From assembly GCA_016840245.1 (NCBI GenBank), contig JAEOST010000725.1, positions 1-5,649 on the forward strand: 5,649 bases of DNA. The letters run 5' to 3'. A program made the translations under genes and the position numbers. The notes under the pieces are model-generated. The model did no database searches. It saw only the letters and a list, made by a program, of their open reading frames with translations, and was not told the origin of the DNA. The stretch comes from Candidatus Thorarchaeota archaeon (lineage in GTDB: Archaea; Asgardarchaeota; Thorarchaeia; Thorarchaeales; Thorarchaeaceae). This document shows positions 1 through 5,391 of this stretch, piece by piece; positions within the stretch are counted from its first letter, which is position 1; each line of letters starts with the position of its first letter.

Positions 1-291
1 AAACAAGAAACAGGTTGGGATGTTCAGCGCTGTGATTGGTGTGGAACTTCTGAGTGTGATTCTTGGCAGGGATGGCCCTATGGAGGTCATTACTGTTCAC
101 GTGGATGTATGATGGCAGACAGAGCTGATCGAGGTATACTCTCAGTACTCATGATTCTAATCCTAACGATATTTGTCTCCATGTTTTCATTTCAAGCAGG
201 ACTCATCATGGCGTCAACGCTTGTCATTGTTATAGGGTACACGTTGATGTCGTATTCTAAGAGATCTTCAATCCCCCAAGAGATTTGGTAA
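1..291 (+). CDS. Zinc-finger membrane protein, 3' part only
   Basis: The reading frame is open from the first base and ends at TAA 289-291, so the gene starts upstream and 96 residues are visible. The ATG at 109 is internal, because the zinc-binding part lies before it. Visible cysteines form C11-x2-C14, C19, then H30-Y-C32-x3-C36, a pattern typical of a small structural zinc finger or treble-clef-like fold (seen: the residues; inferred: metal binding). Two hydrophobic segments follow, about 46-64 and 68-85, separated by only a few residues, and then a short polar tail ending SIPQEIW. The likely arrangement is a cytosolic zinc finger tethered to the membrane by a helical hairpin. I do not recognise a named family. 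Archaeal genomes carry many such zinc-ribbon/two-helix proteins of unknown role. The gene is convergent with the Nudix gene, 23 bp away. Confidence 0.75.
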   Translation, partial: KQETGWDVQRCDWCGTSECDSWQGWPYGGHYCSRGCMMADRADRGILSVLMILILTIFVSMFSFQAGLIMASTLVIVIGYTLMSYSKRSSIPQEIW

Positions 292-314
292 CTGATGAAT
301 CGATACTTCCACAA

Positions 315-869
315 CTAATACTCACGATCTACAATATGAACGGGCGTATCAGGAATTGTTTGCAGAGCCTTTATCAGACAGGGGGGTACTAGGTTGATAT
401 TGTCAAGCTCACTACGTTCAAACCATTTGAGGGTGATTTTCAGGTTTCGCCCCTGATATTGAACATCCTCCTCTCCATAGAACTCCTCTTCCAACCACAC
501 ACCCTCCTTCTCTTTCGGTTCTACCAAGAAGCAGAATCCATATCCATGTATCCTTCCCTCGGAGGTCTTTGCTTGAAATATCTCATTCTCTTCGAATGTG
601 AAAAAACTCTCAAGGATATAGAGTAGTCGTTTGACCTCTACTTCAAAACCAGTTTCTTCAAACCACTCTCTCTCTATTGCGTCGGGAAGGGTTTCATGAA
701 GATGAACACCACCACCAGGGAAAGTCCAGAAGTCAAACGTTTCAGGTTGAAATAGTAGGACTTTATCCTCCTTGAGCATCACTCCTGCTGCTCTTACTCC
801 GAAATAACCTTCCTCAAGGTCCAAGGCAATCTTTGTGGGTTCCATGATTTTGAGATGAGGGACTATCAT
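315..869 (-). CDS. Nudix hydrolase
   Basis: A 184-residue protein with a clear Nudix box at residues 53-75: G53-x5-E59-x7-R67-E68-W69-F70-E71-E72-T73-G74-F75. Nudix enzymes hydrolyse nucleoside diphosphates linked to another group, using Mg2+ bound by the glutamates of the REUxEE core (here E68, E71, E72). The preceding VRAAGVMLKEDKVLLF strand and the WTFPGGGV turn fit the fold. The box departs from consensus at W69, where Ile, Leu or Val is usual. The substrate cannot be read from sequence. The length is slightly above the usual 130-170 residues, partly from an acidic insert around 118-137. The ATG at 867-869 has a GAGAAG stretch about 13 bases upstream. Met9 (843-845) is an alternative start with no visible ribosome site. 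Upstream on the same strand lies a VOC gene remnant, which suggests the Nudix gene once followed an intact VOC gene. Confidence 0.93.
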   Translation of the reverse strand: MIVPHLKIMEPTKIALDLEEGYFGVRAAGVMLKEDKVLLFQPETFDFWTFPGGGVHLHETLPDAIEREWFEETGFEVEVKRLLYILESFFTFEENEIFQAKTSEGRIHGYGFCFLVEPKEKEGVWLEEEFYGEEDVQYQGRNLKITLKWFERSELDNINLVPPCLIKALQTIPDTPVHIVDREY

Positions 870-923
870 ATCAATCTTGGTTCTTCTCAGGTTTCTTAGA
901 ATCGCATGTCAGATTTCTAATGT

Positions 924-956
924 TTAGACATGCTGGTCAACAAGAATAGGATTGCC
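924..956 (-). pseudogene. Remnant of the 3' end of a VOC-family gene
   Basis: Read on the minus strand, these 33 bases encode [10 protein letters not shown] followed by TAA. This is exactly the C-terminus of the intact VOC protein at 4732-5103. The two copies match at 29 of 33 bases. All four differences are third-position, synonymous changes (CAG/CAA, GAC/GAT, GTT/GTG, CCT/CCG), so the copies diverged while both were coding. Homology stops abruptly at 956/957: the DPD codons expected next are replaced by unrelated sequence, and an in-frame TGA lies at 975-977. It is either the stump of a deleted VOC paralogue or the displaced end of a VOC gene disrupted by insertion. An 11-residue ORF (ATG at 957-959) also covers it but has no ribosome site. 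Confidence 0.75.
924..956. repeat. Left copy of a 33-bp direct repeat
   Basis: Together with 4732-4764, in the same orientation, this copy brackets the whole surface-protein gene. The separation is 3.8 kb and identity is 29/33. The repeat corresponds to the last ten codons plus stop of a VOC gene. No integrase or transposase lies between the copies. Confidence 0.7.
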
Positions 957-976
957 CATGAGTTTCTGATAGTGTC

Positions 977-1001
977 AATTTATATTAAAGTAATTTAATA
1001 T
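977..1001. promoter_or_regulatory. AT-rich palindrome and TATA-like element
   Basis: ATATTAAAGTAATTTAATAT at 982-1001 has perfect 8-bp arms around a 4-bp GTAA centre. The run beginning AATTTATATTAAA (977-989) resembles an archaeal TATA box, and because of the symmetry it could be read on either strand. It lies about 95 bases before the surface-protein start, implying a leader of roughly 60-80 nt if used that way, and about 115 bases upstream of the Nudix start on the other strand. It could equally be the operator of a dimeric regulator overlapping the TATA box. The promoter role is inferred from composition and position only. Confidence 0.45.
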
Positions 1002-1032
1002 TCTAAGGAAACAAGGAATGTTCCATAATTTT

Positions 1033-1094
1033 GGGGGGTAGTCATGTATTACTGTTGCTAGGAGAGTGATGGTTTCTTTAGGGAGATGAAATTG
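1033..1094 (+). promoter_or_regulatory. Leader with two mini-ORFs and the ribosome site
   Basis: After a G6 run (1033-1038) there is ATG 1044-1046 opening a five-codon ORF (MYYCC) that stops at TAG 1059-1061. An AGGAG at 1060-1064 then precedes ATG 1069-1071, opening a six-codon ORF (MVSLGR) that stops at TGA 1087-1089 and overlaps ATG 1086 as ATGA. GGGAG at 1081-1085 touches ATG 1086 but sits 9 bases before ATG 1095, which favours 1095 as the main start. Whether either mini-ORF is translated is unknown. Confidence 0.35.
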
Positions 1095-4004
1095 ATGGGA
1101 AAATATGGTTACTCAGGAACACTGTGGATAATAGGTTTCTTAGCTGTTCTTCTTATTCTGCAGCCAAGCGTGAGTCCAGTTAGTGCCGCTTCTGATACTT
1201 TTGTTGAGGAGTTCAGTACAACCGCATTCATGGATGGAGTTCATACTAATGCTTCTGGATGGGGGAGTGGACAACTAGAACTTCAAGAGAGCACTTTGAC
1301 ACTTGCTGGTTTCTATAACCCTGGAGAAAATGTTTGGGATGTGTCTATTGCAGGAGATATTGCATACCTTGCTACATCTGACGGATTACAGGTACTGAAT
1401 ATATCCAATCCTGAAAATCCTGTTTTGATAACTGAACTATGGGGAACTGAACCTCCATCATATATTGGTCGAAAGTTACATAGACATGGTGATATTCTCT
1501 TCATGTCGAATGGTGTCCTTCATCTATATGCCATCAATATTACAGATCCTTCAGAACCCAGAGTATTGGATTACTTCTACTTTAATTCAGGTCCAATAAA
1601 TGACTTTTGTACTTCTGGTAATGCCCTCTATGTTACTCTTGGAGGTGTAGGAGTGGAAATTCTAAATATCACTAATCCTAGTGATTTATCATCTTTGAAG
1701 AAATACACTTCTGTGGAATATGCTTCCGAAATTGTAGTAGAAGATCGAAGATTGTATTTATCTGATGATCGACTCAGGATTTTTAATATCACGAATTCTC
1801 TGGATTTTGTAGAATTAGGTGCATCATATGAGTTATACAGTTGTGGGGGGATAACTGTCGACGGTGAAATTGCTGTCATAACTGGATCGGATCTGAGTTT
1901 TAACTCAATTGTTTCAATCATAAATGTAACAAATCCATATCAACCAACGTTGCTACGCGAAATGGTTACACCAAATTATTTCGGAAACCCTCAGATAGAT
2001 GGAGATTTCCTATATGTTGCATGTCAATCAATTGGCATACGTGTCATTAACATGACCGACCTCCTGAATGCAAATACAATAGGAGAATACAATACACCAG
2101 ATTTTCCATACGGGTTGGATATCGCTGGTAATTTTGCCTTTGTAGCTGATAGAGGTGGAGGGTTACAGGTTATTCGAATTCGTGAGAATTTCGATCCTAT
2201 TCTAGTTGCTAGCTGTAATACTCCCGATCAGTCATTCGGAGTCACGGTTGATGGAAATTATGTTTATGTGGCGGATTACGAGTCTGGTTTAAGAGTTGTT
2301 AACATAACGATTCCATCGGATCCAAAAAATGTTAGCTTCTATGATACTCCAAGCCGGGCATATGATGTCGATGTTGACTATCCAACTGCATATATCGCAG
2401 ATGGTTTTTCAGGTCTGCAGATACTTAACGTAACGAATCCCAGGGAGGTAACACTTCTTGGGGATTACGACACAGAATTTGCACGAGGACTTGATGTTGA
2501 TGGAAAGATCGCATTCATTTGTGATTGGGATTATGGTTTAAAAATCGTCAATGTGACCAATCCAAATAGTCCAACCGCAATGGGTGATGTAGATACACCT
2601 CAACGAGCCACTGATGTTTTTGTCGATGGTAATTTTGCGTATATAGCTGATGGAAGCTCAGGTCTCCAAATTGTGAATATCACTGACCTGTGGGCGCCAT
2701 ATATTGTCGGTAGTATCAGCACAACTGGAACTGCATGGGACATATGTGTAGAAGGGAACATTGCATATGTAGCTACATCAGGAGCAGGAATTCGAGTCAT
2801 CAATGTTACGGATCGGTCCAGCCCAATTGAGATCGGATATTTCTATAGTACAGTTTTGGTTGAGGGAATTGTAGTAGATGGTGACTACGCATATGCTGCT
2901 GCAGCTACATATGGCTTGAGAGTCTTTGATGTATCCAATCCAAGATCACCCACACTTGTACATGCATTAGATACACCTCGCCAAGCAAGGAAAGTATTCG
3001 TTTCTGGAGATTATGCTTATGTCACTGATGATACAAATGGTTTGCAAATAATGGAAGTTACCATCAATCGTTGTAGGCAGTATAACGGATCAGCTCAGGC
3101 TCAATCTTCAATTGCTGTGGATACAAGCCCTGCAACAATAATGAAAGCAACACTGACACCTATTCACAATATTCCGACCGATACAAATATCGACTATTTC
3201 CTCTCTGCCGATTCTGGCTCGAGTTGGGAACAAGTTCAACCAGGTGTTGAGCATGATTTCTCCTCTACTGGCGAGGAGTTGCTATGGCGTGCAGAGTTGA
3301 GCACAACATATCCCGCTAGAACTCCAAGCATTGATTCTATATCCATTGAATACAACACAATGTCACAGGCACCATCGCTTCTTACTCCATCAGATTCATC
3401 TGGTACCAATGATAGTACACCTACATTTTCTTGGACAAGTGTGTCAGACGTTACAAACTACCTCCTACAACTTGATACAGTGGACACTTTCGATTCTATT
3501 GAGTTACAGAACATCTCAGTTATTGGTTCAACATCACTAACACCTTCAAGTACTCTGGAAGATGGATTGTGGTATTGGAGAGTAGCTGCAAATGATTCAG
3601 ATGGCGATATTGGATTCTTCTCGTCCATTCGAAGTGTTCTAATCGATACCACCAGCCCGACCTGGGACGAACCTATTCAGGACATGATTCTTGAATTAGG
3701 AGATGGTTTCGAGTACGATGTGAATGCAACTGATGATAATGGCATTGACAAGTTTTGGGTGAATGACACAACTCACTTCGAGATAGACTCAGAAGGGGTA
3801 ATCACCAATTCAACGGCTTTAGGTGTAGGAGATTATCCCCTTGAGATTGGATGTAACGATACTTATGGGAATCATATTTCGGAAACACTCACAGTCTCTG
3901 TTGAGGACACTACTAGTCCAGTTTGGATCCAAGAGAGTACGGACGTAGTACTTGAGTGTGGCCTAGAAGAAGTGGATATCAATTTCGAGGCATCCGACCT
4001 TTAA
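1095..4004 (+). CDS. Secreted LVIVD beta-propeller surface protein, part before the stop
   Basis: Residues are numbered from ATG 1086. The start at 1095 (Met4) is preferred because GGGAG at 1081-1085 lies 9 bases before it, whereas ATG 1086 abuts that site. A signal peptide has its hydrophobic core at about 13-26 and a VSA-type cleavage motif near 32-35. Residues 82-660 contain 14 LVIVD-type repeats of about 42 residues, each ending like GLQ(V/I)-(I/L)N-(I/V)(T/S)-(N/D)P, consistent with one or two beta-propellers. Residues 663-757 look like a beta-sandwich (DYFLSADSGSSWE, LLWRAELS). Residues 762-855 resemble FN3 (PTFSWTSVSDVTNYLLQLD, WYWRVAA). Residues 856-940 form one Ig/cadherin-like repeat and a second begins at 941. 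TAA at 4002-4004 interrupts that repeat and the frame continues after it. The predicted role is an extracellular adhesion or ligand-binding protein; the ligand is unknown. LVIVD proteins are generally uncharacterised. Confidence 0.9.
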   Translation: MGKYGYSGTLWIIGFLAVLLILQPSVSPVSAASDTFVEEFSTTAFMDGVHTNASGWGSGQLELQESTLTLAGFYNPGENVWDVSIAGDIAYLATSDGLQVLNISNPENPVLITELWGTEPPSYIGRKLHRHGDILFMSNGVLHLYAINITDPSEPRVLDYFYFNSGPINDFCTSGNALYVTLGGVGVEILNITNPSDLSSLKKYTSVEYASEIVVEDRRLYLSDDRLRIFNITNSLDFVELGASYELYSCGGITVDGEIAVITGSDLSFNSIVSIINVTNPYQPTLLREMVTPNYFGNPQIDGDFLYVACQSIGIRVINMTDLLNANTIGEYNTPDFPYGLDIAGNFAFVADRGGGLQVIRIRENFDPILVASCNTPDQSFGVTVDGNYVYVADYESGLRVVNITIPSDPKNVSFYDTPSRAYDVDVDYPTAYIADGFSGLQILNVTNPREVTLLGDYDTEFARGLDVDGKIAFICDWDYGLKIVNVTNPNSPTAMGDVDTPQRATDVFVDGNFAYIADGSSGLQIVNITDLWAPYIVGSISTTGTAWDICVEGNIAYVATSGAGIRVINVTDRSSPIEIGYFYSTVLVEGIVVDGDYAYAAAATYGLRVFDVSNPRSPTLVHALDTPRQARKVFVSGDYAYVTDDTNGLQIMEVTINRCRQYNGSAQAQSSIAVDTSPATIMKATLTPIHNIPTDTNIDYFLSADSGSSWEQVQPGVEHDFSSTGEELLWRAELSTTYPARTPSIDSISIEYNTMSQAPSLLTPSDSSGTNDSTPTFSWTSVSDVTNYLLQLDTVDTFDSIELQNISVIGSTSLTPSSTLEDGLWYWRVAANDSDGDIGFFSSIRSVLIDTTSPTWDEPIQDMILELGDGFEYDVNATDDNGIDKFWVNDTTHFEIDSEGVITNSTALGVGDYPLEIGCNDTYGNHISETLTVSVEDTTSPVWIQESTDVVLECGLEEVDINFEASDL
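1329..3065 (+). repeat. Fourteen LVIVD repeats (beta-propeller blades)
   Basis: Protein-level tandem repeats with the pattern (A/V)xDVxVDGxxAYVADxxxGLQ(I/V)(V/I)N(I/V)TNPxxPxLLGxxDT. Each repeat is about 40-46 residues; repeats 7-14 are more regular than 1-5. The N-x-S/T sites fall at residues 105, 151, 194, 234, 280, 322, 406, 448, 489, 531 and 573. Repeats 7, 13 and 14 lack the Asn. The DNA copies are well diverged, so this is an old expansion rather than a recent tandem duplication. Fourteen repeats would fit two seven-bladed propellers, but the blade count per propeller is inferred. Confidence 0.85.
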
Positions 4005-4436
4005 GGGATCTCAATCTATTGGGTGAATGATACTACTCATTTTAGCATCAATACCCAAGGTCAACTAGACAATATCACATTCCTGTCAGTTGGAACCTAT
4101 GGCATAGAAATAAGATGCTATGATAATCACGGTAATTATGCATCAACGACATTCAAGATTTCCATAGAAGATACAACATCTCCAAATTGGATTTCGACTC
4201 CAGTTGATCAGATAATTACTGTAGGAGAAACGATAGAGTACCAAATCAATGCAACAGATTTCTCAGGTATTGATCGATGGGAGGTTAACAACACAGAGTA
4301 CTTCACAATTTCATCGGGAGGTTTGCTATCAAGTATCATATCATTAGACGTGGGAGACTATCCTCTGACAATTAGGGTTTACGATGAATATGATAATTAT
4401 CTCGATGTAGAGATTACAATTCATGTTTTAGAGGTA
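3648..4436 (+). repeat. Three Ig/cadherin-like repeats spanning the stop codon
   Basis: Three units of about 85-88 residues each start with DTTSP(T/V/N)W and contain a (D/N)xxGI(D/S)xxxV-N-(D/N)-T motif, a GxLxN/S stretch, a VG(D/T)Y(P/G)(L/I)(E/T)I strand and a YxNY/YGNH turn. Unit 1 starts near residue 854, unit 2 near 941 and unit 3 near 1028. The second unit has TAA where the other two have Asn (AAT) or Ser (TCA). Such repeats serve as spacer or stalk modules in archaeal surface proteins. Confidence 0.75.
4002..4004 (+). other. In-frame TAA inside the surface-protein gene
   Basis: The frame reads GAC-CTT-TAA-GGG-ATC, matching GAT-TTC-TCA-GGT-ATT in the next repeat and GAT-GAT-AAT-GGC-ATT in the previous one. 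One C-to-A change of a TCA Ser codon would give TAA. No frameshift is involved: the frame before and after is the same and stays open to 4673. TAA is not the pyrrolysine codon, which is UAG. The possibilities are a recent nonsense mutation, a sequencing or assembly error, or readthrough. Confidence 0.9.
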
Positions 4437-4673
4437 ACTACTACTACGACAACTACCACCACTACGACGACAACAACGACCACTACTACAACAACAACGA
4501 CCACAACAGACACAGGAACAACAAGTACAACTAGCGAAACTGATACTTTGACTGGTACTGTCACACCACCACCTTCTGGAGAAATGATGGTTCTCGTTAT
4601 TGCGGGTACAATTGGAGTAGTCATACTTCTTATTGTGGTCATATTACTCATGAAGAAACGGAAATCGGTTTGA
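4005..4673 (+). CDS. Surface protein, part after the stop: repeats, Thr stalk, membrane anchor
   Basis: In-frame continuation of the gene that starts at 1095, ending at TGA 4671-4673. It holds the rest of the second Ig/cadherin-like repeat, a complete third one, 24 Thr in a row (residues 1118-1141), a further Thr/Ser-rich stretch with PPPSGE, a membrane helix at about 1167-1189, and a cytoplasmic KKRKSV tail. The only nearby start-like codon, GTG 4023, falls inside the conserved WVNDTTHF motif shared with repeat one and has no ribosome site. It is therefore very unlikely to be a true start, and a protein made from it would lack a signal peptide. Without readthrough, the upstream part would be released from the cell, because the only anchor is here. 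The complete gene would give about 1,195 residues from ATG 1086 if the stop were read as an amino acid. Confidence 0.8.
   Translation, partial: GISIYWVNDTTHFSINTQGQLDNITFLSVGTYGIEIRCYDNHGNYASTTFKISIEDTTSPNWISTPVDQIITVGETIEYQINATDFSGIDRWEVNNTEYFTISSGGLLSSIISLDVGDYPLTIRVYDEYDNYLDVEITIHVLEVTTTTTTTTTTTTTTTTTTTTTTTTDTGTTSTTSETDTLTGTVTPPPSGEMMVLVIAGTIGVVILLIVVILLMKKRKSV
4437..4508 (+). repeat. Run of 24 threonine codons
   Basis: Seventy-two bases of ACN codons using all four Thr codons, with no long perfect trinucleotide run. Amino-acid identity is therefore kept while the DNA is scrambled, which points to selection for poly-Thr rather than a simple slippage tract. It probably forms an extended, possibly O-glycosylated stalk between the folded domains and the membrane helix. 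The antisense strand reads as poly-Val, a shadow. Confidence 0.85.
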
Positions 4674-4678
4674 TATGA

Positions 4679-4708
4679 TCTATCTCCATCGAGAATCAAG
4701 CAGATAGA
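4679..4708. terminator. Inverted repeat between convergent genes
   Basis: TCTATCT (4679-4685) and AGATAGA (4702-4708) are perfect 7-bp arms with a 16-base loop, placed six bases after the surface-protein stop and before the convergent VOC stop at 4732. It could act as a two-way transcription end, but the stem is AT-rich, the loop is long and there is no clear U-run after it, so the assignment is weak. Confidence 0.25.
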
Positions 4709-4731
4709 CATGGGGGAAATATAAAGTACAT

Positions 4732-4764
4732 TTAGACATGTTGATCCACAAGAATCGGATTGCC
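4732..4764. repeat. Right copy of the 33-bp direct repeat
   Basis: This copy is the true 3' end of the intact VOC gene and pairs with 924-956 in the same orientation. Outside the 33 bases the two sites share only one further base (T before TTA) and then diverge on both sides. Confidence 0.7.
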
Positions 4765-5103
4765 GTCTGGATCCAGTACAATGAAACTAGCAGGACCTTC
4801 TGTGGATTCATCTGCTTCACTAACGAGCTCAATACCCTGTTCCTTCAAATGTCGCTGAAGGTCTCGTACATCTGTGAAGGAATCCAGCTTACTTGCACTC
4901 TGATCCCAACCAGGATTGAATGTGAGTGTGTTTTTCTCGAGCATTCCCTGGAACAAGCCTATGATGTGGTCTCCAGTCTTCATGATAATCCAATTCTGAT
5001 TAATGTCCCCTCCGAAGTCCTCGAATCCTAGTTTCTTGTAGAACTCATGAGAGGCTTTGATATCCTTCACTGCTAGGCTTATAGAAAATGCACCAAGTTC
5101 CAT
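4732..5103 (-). CDS. VOC-family (glyoxalase/bleomycin-resistance fold) protein
   Basis: A 123-residue single-domain VOC protein, counted from ATG 5101-5103. That start has GAGGA at 5110-5114 six bases upstream; ATG 5107-5109 would add two residues but abuts the ribosome site. The N-terminal half has [21 protein letters not shown], the usual first beta-alpha unit with its FYxxLGF motif. The C-terminal half ends [18 protein letters not shown], the usual last strands. VOC proteins form paired beta-alpha-beta-beta-beta modules and include metal-dependent lyases, dioxygenases and drug-binding proteins. Here the common metal-binding His of the first strand is Ser7, and the Glu that usually follows DPDGNxI is Leu118. 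A classical glyoxalase I metal site is therefore unlikely and the function is open. It is convergent with the surface-protein gene. A second copy of its 3' end lies at 924-956. Confidence 0.9.
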   Translation of the reverse strand: MELGAFSISLAVKDIKASHEFYKKLGFEDFGGDINQNWIIMKTGDHIIGLFQGMLEKNTLTFNPGWDQSASKLDSFTDVRDLQRHLKEQGIELVSEADESTEGPASFIVLDPDGNPILVDQHV

Positions 5104-5124
5104 ATTCATTCCTCGGTAGATTTT

Positions 5125-5154
5125 CTATCTTATTTCACATAATACATCAGATAG
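5125..5154. repeat. Weak inverted repeat upstream of the VOC gene
   Basis: CTATCT (5125-5130) and AGATAG (5149-5154) are 6-bp arms with an 18-base spacer, 16 bases or more upstream of the VOC ribosome site. The same arm sequence and nearly the same spacing occur on the other side of the gene at 4679-4708. It may be an operator or coincidence. The AT-rich stretch inside it could also hold the VOC promoter. Confidence 0.25.
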
Positions 5155-5175
5155 CTGCAGATGAGATAATGCCAG

Positions 5176-5391
5176 TTAGAATCCTCTTCTACCGGGCCCT
5201 TGGCGTCGTCGCCTCTCTTGCTCTGAAACGCGATCTCTTCGACGATCCATCTCTCGTTCAGCTTGTTCTGCTGCACCTATAGTGTGAGTAGAATCTCTAA
5301 CTCCACGATTCCTTGAATTGGGTGATAGATAAATCATTACTCCGACGAATCCAATAATTACAACAATTATCACAAGTATCTCAATCAACAA
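5176..5391 (-). CDS. Small membrane protein with Arg-rich tail
   Basis: A 71-residue protein with one N-terminal membrane helix, about residues 3-22 (strongly Ile/Val-rich, ending MIYL), followed by a polar tail of about 45 residues. The tail has 14 Arg and a charged, probably helical EQAEREMDRRRDRVSEQERR segment, and ends GRRGF. The positive tail suggests a cytoplasmic C-terminus. No ATG or GTG start exists in frame: an in-frame TAA lies at 5407-5409 and the first usable codons are TTG at 5391 and 5388, with AGGG at 5396-5399 as a weak ribosome site. The family is not recognised. It lies upstream of the VOC gene on the same strand, with 72 bases between, so they may be co-transcribed. Local GC content is raised mainly by Arg codons. 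It is probably real because the helix-plus-tail arrangement is coherent. Confidence 0.6.
   Translation of the reverse strand: MLIEILVIIVVIIGFVGVMIYLSPNSRNRGVRDSTHTIGAAEQAEREMDRRRDRVSEQERRRRQGPGRRGF

Noticed and set aside
1313..2803. Minus-strand ORFs opposite the propeller
   Set aside because: Short antisense frames within a long, strongly coding plus-strand gene, with no start context or motifs.
1329..3065. Possible CRISPR-like or DNA tandem repeat array
   Set aside because: The periodicity of about 126 bases is protein-level blade repetition; the DNA copies are strongly diverged and there are no spacers.
3331..3540. Plus-strand ORF inside the FN3-like region
   Set aside because: It is in another frame of a well-supported domain, with a His/Gln/Leu-rich composition typical of an out-of-frame shadow.
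4002..4004. Pyrrolysine or selenocysteine recoding of the internal stop
   Set aside because: The codon is TAA, whereas pyrrolysine uses UAG and selenocysteine uses UGA. Simple mutation from TCA explains it better.
4023..4673. Separate gene starting at GTG 4023
   Set aside because: The GTG is inside the conserved WVNDTTHF repeat motif, has no ribosome site, and would leave half a domain and no signal peptide. The frame is continuous with the upstream gene.
4421..4711. Minus-strand ORF rich in Val across the stalk region
   Set aside because: It is the antisense reading of the Thr codons (ACN read backwards gives GT-rich Val codons) and has no independent coding features.
4738..5282. Two plus-strand ORFs opposite the VOC and small membrane genes
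   Set aside because: Both are antisense to better-supported minus-strand genes and show no recognisable motifs.
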